A stretch of DNA of 64,000 nt from Viola odorata (taxonomy: Eukaryota; Streptophyta; Magnoliopsida; Malpighiales; Violaceae): assembly GCA_963691705.1 (NCBI GenBank), contig OY829545.1:27701475-27765474 (forward strand), read 5' to 3'. The notes under the pieces are model-generated. The model did not search any database. It saw nothing but the letters and a program-made list of their open reading frames with translations, and was not told the DNA's origin. The translations under genes were made by a program, and so were the position numbers. The number at the start of each line of letters is the position of its first letter. The first letter of the stretch is position 1. Positions 54,807 to 64,000 of the stretch are shown in pieces.

Positions 54807-56655
54807 TGACTCGCCGTCGAAACGGGTCAAAAATAATATATTTCCTGAGGCCTAGATGCACAAACTAATTTGTGTAAAGCGGTAACAGGGTCAAACCACA
54901 GAGATTGAGAGAAACGAGATCAAGCCCTCGATTGTATGACAGAGGTAAAAATGCACAGAGTCACGATAACAAAGGGGGGGGGGGGGTTTATAGGTTAATC
55001 AAGTTAACCAAGAGAGTGATCAGAACTAACAATTCTAACTACTAAAAATGACAATCGAGGTCACGATGAGTAAACAATAATAATAAAGATCAGAAATAAA
55101 ATAAAACGCAAAATAAACAATTAGATTAATAAGCAAAGATAATAAGTCAAGGAGAAGGGAACTTGGTAAAGGGCTTTCTTGGGTTGCGTCGAGGGCTCGA
55201 TTGTCATCACCGCAAAGATTTTCCGTTCTAACGTTACAGACGTGCTATAGGGGTCATGTTTTCACGTAGACCCCCTGCTTTCTTTCATAAGGAGCCACCC
55301 CCCGTTTTCACTGTTAATAAGGTGGCCTCGATCCTTTGATATCCTCTCAGCCACCTATCTTGTCATCAAAAGACAGCCTTTTTTCACTTTAGCTTGTCAC
55401 TAGCACAAAGAGGACAGAATATCAGAGCATCGATAAAGAACAAGAAAGACACATCTAGGGATTGATGCCTCGATTTGTCAGGATCACGACAGGACCCTAA
55501 CCAACTGCATGCCCTAGACTAATGAACCCAGATCTACCCGAGGGCACTAATCTAGTTGTCTACACCTACCCAACAGTCTCACGCTAGTTATCACTGTAGA
55601 GTCACGACAATAATCACAAAGGGAAGATTAAAAGTTGATCAGGACTCGAATCACCGTAAGCAAAAATGGAATTAAAATGACAAGCAACCAGATATAACAA
55701 AGAGAACATGTTAAGAGCAATCAGGCCTCGAATCTACCCAAGCAACCCTCGATACACCTTTACCAAGAACGTGGGTTTTAGCCACTCATGTTAAGAGATA
55801 AATAAATAAAAGATGGAAATAACATAATAAAAGATAAAGGAAGAGTAAAGGATAAAACTTGATTAATGGTGCTTGTTACAAAGCTTGGAGCCAGCAACTA
55901 TGGAGAGAAGATGGAGGAACAAGTCCCAAAACTAATAAACTAGAAGAAATCTACTGAATTTAGTTTAAGAGTAAAATATCTAAAGTGTCATGAGGTGCTG
56001 AAACCCAAGCACATAAGGTTGTATATATACACCAGCCACCCACTAAGGGACAAAATTCCAGCTAAGGGGAGTACAACACAAGGAGCCCACGCTCCTGCAA
56101 AAGGGGTGACCTACGATGGCAGAAAAGGGGAATATTCCTTGGGATCCGCGCAGAAAATCTGACATGCACCAGGGAGGCCACGTGGAGTGATTGGAGTGGA
56201 GCCACGTGGATTTGGCGTTTTGCACTTGTCGAGGTCTCGATGACATGTCAAGGGCAAATCAGCATCTTTGGGAACATTCTGGAACGTTCTGGAATGTTTT
56301 GGAAGAGAGTCTTCATGGGATCTCGTGAGAATCTTTATGGAATATTCCTTTCGGGCGAGACCTCGATAGTAGACGACTGATCAGCATCTGAGGGAATATT
56401 CTGGGAGAACTCCAAGGGGACACATGGGAGCACAACTGCGAGGACACGTGGATATAAGGTTCTTGGTCCATGGTCTCGACGATGGTCTTGAAGCTTGGAG
56501 TCCGCAAAAATCACCTAGAAAGCATGTCTTTTCGTGCATTTCTCCTTCTTGGCCTTGATCTGTGATAAAGATGGAAATACGAGTGGATTAGTAGTATCAA
56601 GGCCTAAATCACGGCAAAACTAGAAGGAAAAACATGCATAAAATACATGCTATCA
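54807..56655 (-). repeat. 5' LTR of AthB (1849 bp, full-length form)
   Basis: TGACTCGCC..ATGCTATCA on the plus strand. Contains 55463-56373, absent from the other LTR, including a TATATATA box (about 56019-56028) and two CCACGTGG G-boxes (about 56180 and 56210). G13 run near 54977 (G10 in the other LTR). Followed by the CCCCC duplication at 56656-56660. Confidence 0.9.
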
Positions 56656-56660
56656 CCCCC

Positions 56661-57230
56661 TTGGTTTGTAATGACTAATAAATCTTGTGTACTGGACCAA
56701 ATAATACATGTATCTTTCCAGTGTCGCCGTTCTTCACTTGTCGCTTGTCTACTTTTTCTTCGTGCTTTGTCTCTTGTATGCCGTGGCATTACTACTTGCC
56801 TCTTCCTTTCGCTGGGCTTGGTTGCCCTTTTTCAGAGCATTTAATGCTCTGACTTCTTTTGTTTGGTACGAAAGAGACAGCCATGATGCTTTAAGCACAC
56901 GTGTCCACAGAGAGGAGCGCTAGGGGAATGGTGAGGCTGAAAACGTCTTTTCATTCGCCGGGGTCTGCACCCGCTTCCCGCGTCTCTTGTCCTTGACACG
57001 TCACACGCAATAATCACTTGACTCGTCGTTTCACTTGAGCCTTAGGGTTATAAAACCCCTCTCATACTCCTTTCTTATCTTTTACTGCCTCCTTTCTCCA
57101 GAAAAGAAAAGAAAGAAAAGAACAGAAACGCAACTTCTCTTCTTCCTTCTGCGATCCATCGCCGCCTGGGCGCCTCAACCTACTTCCCAAAAAAGGTATC
57201 TTCTTTTCTACTCTTAGCCCGATCTTGTCC
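56661..57230 (+). promoter_or_regulatory. TatC aORF3 poly(A) region and aORF4 promoter
   Basis: TAATAAATC at about 56670-56678 would serve aORF3 but is now 36 kb away from it. ACACGTGTCC with CACAGAGAGG (56895-56914) matches the same block in TatE. GTTATAAAACC (57048-57058) is a TATA box about 175 bp before the aORF4 ATG. CCAAAAAAGGTATC precedes the ATG by about 45 bp. No other gene. Confidence 0.6.
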
Positions 57231-59087
57231 ATGGCCCGTAATCGCCGCTATTCCCAACCCCACTCTGCTGGGGAGGGAGATATTGATAATACTGCCTCCA
57301 CTATTGCTTCCACCGCCGTTCTTCGGCGGCGTTTGCGAAATTATAATGCCAATCTTGATCACTTAGATGGGTACTCCACTGAAGTTGCCCCTAGGGCACT
57401 TCGTCTTAACAGCGAATTGCCCAGTAACCGTAGGATTCTTTATGCTAAGATATTTCACTATGGTTTTCGGCTACCTCTGGATCCTTTAATTGCCGAATTA
57501 TTTTCTGAATTAGATTCTAACGTTCTTCTCTTATTCCTGCAGATCCTCCGGTCGGGTGGAAACCCGAGTGTGTCAAAAAACGAGAAAGAAGAGCCCAACA
57601 GAAAAGAGAGAAAGAGGCTCTTTCTGCCATCTCGGCCAGTGTCGCTGCTAACGTTGCACACCCATCCCCTTCCGTACCTGAGTCTTCTTCTCGCCCTCGC
57701 GCGGAGGTTACTGCCACCTCGGCCATTGAGCCAATTTCTTCTCCCAGTGTAGATCCTGCTTAAGCATCATCCTCTCGACCTGCCGTTACCAAAAAGAAGA
57801 AAAAGAGGACCATCCACCTCCGCATTATCGCTCCTGCTTGTCCTTCTGCTCAGGTTATTCTCACAAATTTTCCTCTGTCCATCTGCCTCACTTGTCCCTT
57901 AACTTTCTTTACTTTTTCCGTAGGATACCGCTGCTGTTTCCTCTTCTGCTACCCCTTCCCGCGACGGTATGGACCTGTCGCGCATTCTTGGTCCCAAAAG
58001 ACCGCGTCCCAACGAGAACACCCCTTCTTCGGCTGGTCCTGCCGCTAGCCAGGAAGGGCAAGGTGGCATCACTGATACTGGCCCCTTGGTGGGCAATCAA
58101 GGCTTTGATCCGTCAGGGAACGGGGCTGCTTCCGTACCGCTTCCTTCTTCTTTTACCTTGTCATCTCCTCCTCCTAACCATCCCTTGGGCTTCTTAGGGG
58201 ATCTCACAGAGGGCGACTTTCCATCCTTGCAGGCCGGCGGTTTTAATCTCGACGCTGGACCATCTAATCGCTCCCCTCCATCCCTTCCTGATGTCTTCTT
58301 TGTTCCTGCTGTCATTCAAACAATCTTTCCTTCCCTACCACCCGCTGAGACTCCGCGCCTAGTGGCTGACTTACGCACTATACTTTCTAGCGGGGCCGCC
58401 ACCCACCAGGTGAACTTAGGCAACCTTCGCCAACATGGGTTCCCAGCATTAGGGGGCGACAGTTCTCTGGCGAGATCTGCTTATTTGGCGGCACATATGT
58501 TTTCGCTTGACGAGGAGGAGCAGGCCTTCCTCTCTTATGCCGAAGGTGAGCAACTACAGCGGATAAGGACTCAATTGTTTTCTGGCCTTCAGGATTTCCA
58601 TTACTGGTCCAGGGATGTGACGAGACGAGTGAGTTCTCTCAACTCTTCTTCCCAGGAGTGGTGCCGCGCTAATCGTCGGCTCTTGGAGGAAGTCAACAAG
58701 TACCAAGAGGAACTTGAGAGGAATCAAGAAGAGTTGAGGAAATGTATTGAAGAGCGACAGAGTGCGGAGGCTAGCTTGACAGCTGCGAGAGGGGAACTGG
58801 AAAAGGCTAAGGGACTCGAGGCCGCAAAGGATGTTGACCTGCAAGCGGAACGTGGTAAGAATGTCGCGCTTGTAGAGGAAACAGCGGACAAATGTAGATG
58901 GTTCTTAGAGCATATTGCGGGCCTCATGGCCGACTGCTTCATTGAGCACTACGGCCGCGATAAATTTGATGTCGATGCTATCATTCGGCTCTTTAAGCAC
59001 AAGTCGGGATTCCTTACAGAAGAGGGTTACCACCAAGCAAAGAGACTGCGCGGGAATGAGGAGGGCGGCAGCCTACCAGGGCCATGA
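57231..59087 (+). pseudogene. TatC aORF4: exon 1 truncated by deletion, exons 2-3 present
   Basis: ATG at 57231 (MARNRRYSQ). The domain runs to LPLDPLIAELFSEL and then joins, at about 57520, directly to the end of intron 1 (..TTCCTGCAG, to 57542). About 480 bp present in TatD are missing. Exon 2 is 57543-57853 with TAA at 57761-57763; intron 57854-57923; exon 3 57924-59087, open for 387 codons with a Ser/Pro linker and a long coiled coil (VNKYQEELERNQEELRKC, EERQSAEASLTAARGELE) and a C-terminal FKHKSGFLTEEGYHQAKR. Exon 3 is the best copy of the TatC/D type. Confidence 0.75.
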
Positions 59088-60309
59088 ATGTTGTTTTCTT
59101 TTTCATCTGTCAGATGCCTTCACTTTTTGGCCCTTTTGTATTTCTGGGCTTTTTGCTTAAACAAATCTCCGCCTTTGTGTAAACAGTCTGCATAGTTTGT
59201 CATACTTTTACTTTATCAATGATCTTTCTTAATTTACTGCCGCTGCCGCTTATTCTCAAACTTGTAGCCACCATTGAAGTGATGTTGCACACACCTTCAA
59301 GCCTCCTTCATGGGGTTATAACGCGTAATGTTCTAAGCGGCCTCGCGCTTTTCTCCTTTTCGTGAGGGTCCGCGCGGTCAGATAGAGCTGGCGTTTTCCA
59401 TCATCTTCAACTATCTTTAAAATAACAACATGACCATCATCTTGAATGTTCTGCCTCTTTCACAGCACCCTTACGTTCTCAGGTGTTTCCTCACCTCGAT
59501 ATCCTACCAACTTTCCTGCGCATTTTCACTTATTGTTTACGTTAGTAGCGACATCTGATAGAATATCTTAATTACCTTGGGGTGTTGCCGTGTATTCTCC
59601 AAGCTCATTTGGCACGATCTCCCCCCAATGTCGCTCGTATCACATACTCATCCAGCTAACTTCACCAGGTCTGTTCCTTCCGGTTACTCGCTGGGGTATC
59701 GTGACTTCTCATATTTCCTTAGTTGGCCGGGAAGTGCCACCTCTCAATGAGCCGCCTGATCAAGGCCGGCCATCATGAGGATAAGACTTTTCACTTCCTC
59801 AGCGTTGTCACCTCGTACCTCGAAACGTGCCCCGTCTTAACGATGTGCCTATGTTACCGCTACCATCGTAAGGGTAGGATTTTCACTTTCGGGGTGGAGT
59901 TTTTATCTTCCCTGGGGTCGTGCCTCACTTAATGATCAACCGCCTATGTGAGCACGGGTTGTCACAAGGATAGGACTTTGCACCCCCAGGGGAGTCGGGG
60001 GGTGCCACCTCTGGGTCTCCCCAGGATAGGGCTTTTCACTCCCGACAATGCTGGAGCGTGTCTCATCTTGGCGAGCCGCCTGATCAAGGCCGGCCTCGCA
60101 AGGCCAGAATTTTTCACTTCCAGCACCATATTTTTCTAGGGTCGCCGGGGCGTGCCTCGTCTTGATGGCCCATCTGTGTTAGCCCATCCTGCCCCAAGGT
60201 TAGGACTTTTCACTCCCGACACCCTTTTATCTGTTATCTGCACATCACACAGACAACCAACAAAGAACAAGAGATGTCTCCATAACAATTGTTAGACCAT
60301 GCACCCCGG
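59088..60309 (-). repeat. TatC 3' region with diverged ~105-bp units
   Basis: From about 59750 to 60230 there are units with TAGGACTTTTCACTCCC and CCTGATCAAGGCCGGCC, inverted relative to TatD 3090-3600. 59088-59750 is mostly unique, with GTAGCGACATCTG and AATGTCGCTCG words. No gene. Confidence 0.75.
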
Positions 60310-60484
60310 CATGTCAAATTCTATCATGATATAATTTCAAGCGACATGTCAAATTCTAGCATGATATAATTTCAAGCGACATGTCAAATTCTAGCATGAT
60401 ATAATGTCAAGCGACATGTCAAATTCTAGCATGATATAATCTCAAGCGACATGTCAAATTCTAGCATGATATAATTTCAAGCGA
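60310..60484 (-). repeat. 35-bp tandem array, five units, at the end of TatC pol
   Basis: CATGTCAAATTCTAGCATG recurs at 60310, 60345, 60380, 60415 and 60450, always 35 bp apart. The last unit overlaps the final pol codons (LKLYHAR), so the array was made by copying the pol 3' end. The outer flank GACCATGC..GGCATGTC is the hairpin seen in the TatD 43-bp array. Confidence 0.93.
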
Positions 60485-63400
60485 GCAATATTCCAAGAGT
60501 TAGGTAAGGGGGTACCGTCAAGTGTCTCCAAATGATATGCCCCCTTCCCGATGACGCGGGTAACACGATATGGTCCCTCCCAGCTCGAACTAAGTTTCCA
60601 CATCCGTTGACCCACCGCCCGCTTGTCCCTTAGTACCAAGTCTCCTACTTTGAGCAACCGCTCCTTGACATGTTTGTTGTGGTACCGCGCCATTTTCCTT
60701 TTATAGTGCATTATTTTCAGGAGAGCTTCCTCGTGTAGCTCAGGTAACACATCAAGGTTAGCCCGTAACCTTTCTTCATTTAGCTCCTCCTTGAAATATT
60801 CCACCCTTAGGCTTAGGGTGCCGATTTCCACAGGTGTGACAGCTTCAGTGCCAAAAGCCATCGCAAAGGGCATTTCCCCTGTGCTAGTTTTAATAGTCAT
60901 GCGGTAGGCCCACATTACATAGGGTAGCTCATCTGGCCACTTCTTTTTCGAGCCCTCTAGATTTTTCTTAATGCCACTCAGGATGCTTCGGTTGGTTACC
61001 TCCGTCTGTCCATTGGTTTGAGGATGTGCCACAGAGGAAAACCTTTGTTCAAGTTGTAATTCCTCACACTGTTCCTTGAAAAAGTGGCTAGTAAATTGCG
61101 TCCCATTGTCGCTGACCAACACACGGGGCACCCCGAAGCGCATGATAACTTGGTGTTTAAAGAAGTGTCACACCTTCTCTGTTGTGATGTTGGCTACCGC
61201 CTCCGCTTCTGCCCATTTTGTGAAGTAGTCCACAACTACGATTATGAATTTCAGTTAGGACCTCGCCTTAGGAAAAGGGCCTAAAATGTCAATTCCCCAC
61301 ATAGCGAAAGGACAGGGTGCCACGATCTGAGATATTTCAGTGGCAGGTCGCTGAGGGATTTTAGCAAATTCTTGGCATTTGTGACATGTTTGCACAAAGT
61401 TATTACAGTCCCTACGAATAGTGTGCCAGTAGAATCCCGACCGGAACACTTGTGCGGCCATGGTGCCGCCCAATACATGCATGCCACAGATCCCTTCATG
61501 AATCTCTCGCAGGGTATGGAGGCCTTCCTGTTCCGTTATACATTTTGCTACTGGATGCGAGAAACATCTCTGGATTAACTCCCCATCGTAATGAGTGCAT
61601 CTTGCTGCTTGTTTCAATACTTTTTCCTTTTCTGCATTGTCACTCGGTAACTCGTCATGCTTTAAGAATTTTATCACGGGAATCCTCCAATCCTTTTCAA
61701 TTTCTTCCACACACAGCGACAGCTGTTCCTCCATGAAGGATGGTACTGACTTTTCCTCGTAGTACACGCCCTCTGGTATAGTGGCCTCCTGATTAGTTGC
61801 CGCTTTGGCAAGGTTGTCTGCTTCGGCATTATCCTCTCTTGGAATGTGTTCAAAGGTGACGCGCACGCCGCTTTGTTCAATTTCTGCCAACTCTCTTTTC
61901 ACTTTCGAGAGGTATTGTACCATGATCGGTTCTCTAGCTTGGGAGTGTCCCAAAACTTGATCAATTATTAGCTTGGAGTCTCCTCGCATTTTCAACCGTG
62001 GGGCTCCTGTTACCACGTCACCCTCAGCTTTGGTGAAGAGGTTTCTTCCTATTCTAAGCCCAGCTAATAACGCTTCATATTCTGCTGCATTATTAGATAA
62101 TGGTTGTAAGATTCTGATGGCATGTCACGCTTGTACCTCGTGCGGCCCAATTATGTGAATATCGGCTCCTGCCAGATCTTGATTTTTAGCGCCATCCACG
62201 TAGATGACCCACGAGTCCGCGTGGGCCTCTGAGGACGGGAGTTTTGCAACATTTTCTCCCTCTTCTCGTGGCTCCAACGTCTTATCCCTAACAAAGGTAC
62301 ACTCGGCGATGAAATCTGCCAAAACCTGGGCTTTTATAGATGGCCGAGCCTTGTATTGCAAACCGTACTGCTCAAGCTCAATTGCCCAAATTAACATTCT
62401 CCCAGAGGACTCTGGTTTCCTAAAAATTCTCTTCAAGGGCTGATCTGTGAGGACAATGACTGGGTGGGCCTGGAAGTACCTGTCCATCTTTCGTGTGGAC
62501 TGTATTAGGGTGAATGCCACCTTCTTGATGTGGGTGTACCACAGCTCAGCATCTTTTAACACATGACTGACGAAGAAAATGGGCCGGTGGGTGTGATTAT
62601 CTTCCCGCACCAAGACGACACTAACCACTTCATCTGCGACGCCGAGATACAGGAATAGGGTGTCGCCTGGCTCCGGTCGCGTTAGCACCAAGTCGAACGA
62701 CAAGTAGGTTTTCAAGCCTATGAGCGCTTCTTCGTATTCTTGTGTCCATCCAAAAGGAGCTTTCCTGCGTATGACTTTGAAGAACGGAAAGCATTTCACA
62801 CCCTGCTTAAAGATGAAACGCCCTAAGGTGATAACGTGCCCCGTTAATCTCTGGACTTCTTGGATAGTCCGCGGCGATGCCATGTCATGGATAGCCTTAA
62901 TCTTTGACGGATTCGGCTGGATGCCCTTCTGGCTTACCACATACCCCAAAAAATTTCCGGTCTGAAACGTGAACGCGCATTTGCGAGGGTTCAATTTCAT
63001 CTTGTATTTCTTTAGTGTGTCAAACACCTCTTGTAGGTCTGCTAAATGGTCACCGAAACTTCAGCTCTTGACCAACAAATCATCCACATAGGCCTCTACG
63101 TTTTTCCCAATCTGTCTCTCAAATACTTTGTTTGCCATGCGCTGGAAAGTTGCCCCAGCATTCTTTAAGCCAAACGGCATCGCTGTGTAACAATAGGTAG
63201 CCTTTGGGGTTATAAATGCCGTTTTTTCTTCATCTTCCTTGGCCTGGGAATCTGATGGTATCCCGAATTGGCGTCCCAGGAACACAAATACGCGTATCCC
63301 GCCACTTGATCGACCAGTTGATCAATCCGGGGAAGCGGATAACAGTCCTTGGGGCAAGCGTCATTCAAATCAGTGAAATCAATGCACATACGCCAGTCTC

Positions 63401-64000
63401 CACTGGGTTTCGGGACTAGGACGGGATTGGCCAGCCAAGTGGGGTATTGAACTTCTCGAATGAATCCCGCGTCTAGGAGTTTTGCTACTTCCTTGTCAAT
63501 TGCCACCGTCTTTTCCGCGGAGAATGCTCGCCGCTTCTGTTGAACTGGTGTGGAATGTGGGTCGACATTAAGTCGATGTTCGGCTACCTCCCTGGACACA
63601 CCAGGCATGTCCGCTGGCTTCCAGGCGAACTCTCCTTTGCACTTGTTCAACAGCCGAGCTAATTGTGCGCTCTCCTCTGGGGTTAACTTTTCGCTGACCT
63701 GGAAACTCGCCTCACTATTGCCATTGACGGAGATGGGTACCATCACATCCACTGGTTGGGTGCGCCTTTCATCCCTTTGCTCATAGGGATTTGCCGCTAC
63801 ACACACATATTGATCACAGTTTTTCTAAATCACGAGTAAGTAGCACTCGACGGCTAACTTTTGGTCACCCTTGATTAATACTACTCCTTCCCAAGAGGGG
63901 TACTTCATCCTGAGGTATTTTTGAGATATCGCTACCCCGAAGTGACTGAGGAATGGCCGTCCTAGAATGGTGTTATACGGTAGAATGAGATCTACGACTA
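60454..64000 (-). pseudogene. TatC pol: protease end, RT, dual RNase H, integrase (several stops)
   Basis: Right to left: protease tail (YNTILGRPFL, about 63980-63950); RT (WRMCIDFTDLNDACP, AMPFGLKNAGATFQ, YVDD); first RNase H-like domain (LYLGVADEVVSVVL, LTDQPL) without its full acidic set; second, archaeal-type RNase H (VIYVDGA, AEYEAL, GDSKLIIDQV, EADNLAKAA); integrase zinc domain, core (WGIDILGPFP, SDNGTQF, GQTEVTNR) and C-terminal domain. The dual RNase H marks the Tat lineage. Breaks: stop near 63826, frameshift near 63250, TGA 63058-63060, TGA near 62125, TAA 61252-61254, TGA near 61167. Upstream gag and 5' LTR are outside the window. Confidence 0.92.

Larger units (their letters stand above)
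20228..56655 (-). mobile_element. AthB: Athila element carrying TatE and AthA insertions
   Basis: Minus-strand element. 5' LTR 54807-56655, PBS 54784-54801, gag-protease 54549-52762, AthA insertion, pol 40170-36635, G-box spacer, ORF2 35533-33795, 3' region (with the TatE insertion), polypurine tract at about 21216-21203 and 3' LTR 20228-21202. Complete ends with a CCCCC target duplication. LTRs differ by roughly 2% of aligned bases plus a 911-bp and a ~43-bp indel. Distinct family from AthA: both have the same gene order, but the LTRs are unrelated by eye. Confidence 0.93.
15384..64000 (-). mobile_element. TatC: Tat-lineage element, split by AthB, 5' end outside window
   Basis: Minus-strand element. 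From left: 3' LTR (15384-15900), antisense aORF1 to aORF3 (16132-20117), the AthB insertion with its CCCCC duplications (20223-56660), aORF4 (57231-59087), 3' region repeats (to 60309), a 35-bp array, and pol (60454 to the right edge, up to protease). Target duplication would be TCAGT at 15379-15383. It mirrors TatD, so the two form a large imperfect inverted repeat around the AthF/LTR-G core. Confidence 0.9.

Overview
The window is plant nuclear DNA made entirely of nested Ty3/gypsy LTR retrotransposons. I found no host gene, tRNA, rRNA or CRISPR array. Two lineages are present. Athila-type elements have tRNA-Asp-like primer binding sites, one fused gag-pro-pol frame and a second ORF after pol. 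Tat-type elements have two consecutive RNase H domains in pol and extra ORFs antisense to pol. This points to an angiosperm, probably a eudicot; I cannot name the species.

Layout, oldest to youngest by who interrupts whom. AthF (10250-14309, -) is a decayed Athila piece. TatD (1164-10244, +) cuts it on the left and an Athila-like LTR, LTR-G (14310-15383, +), cuts it on the right. TatD is itself cut on the left by an LTR-like sequence, LTR-H (1-1163). LTR-G is cut by TatC (15384 to beyond 64000, -). TatC is split by AthB (20228-56655, -; duplicated target CCCCC). AthB received TatE (21828-32709, -; duplicated target GGTCT) in its 3' region and AthA (40171-52761, +; duplicated target GAGGT) inside its protease catalytic motif. 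LTR divergence agrees with this order: about 2% in AthB, about 1.5% in TatE and about 0.3% in AthA.

The most unusual content is a four-gene antisense cluster (aORF1 to aORF4 here) between the end of pol and the 3' LTR of all three Tat copies. aORF1 (about 128 aa) and aORF2 (Pro-rich, acidic tail) are small single-exon genes. aORF3 and aORF4 are two diverged paralogues. Each has an N-terminal domain resembling the Pfam family 'putative gypsy type transposon' (Transposase_28), then an intron, a Ser/Pro-rich linker and a coiled coil. aORF1, aORF2 and aORF4 have their own TATA-like boxes, and aORF1 and aORF2 have AATAAA signals. In TatE the cluster is largely intact although gag, protease, RT and RNase H are deleted.

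Other signals include three different tandem arrays after Tat pol, a 77-bp array with a three-unit higher-order pattern, and hairpins with compensatory base changes next to Athila polypurine tracts. A G-box (CACGTGGC) array lies in AthB, and each family has its own short dispersed signature word across LTR, coding and spacer DNA. Most stop codons that break reading frames look like C-to-T (or G-to-A) changes, as expected for methylated, silenced elements.
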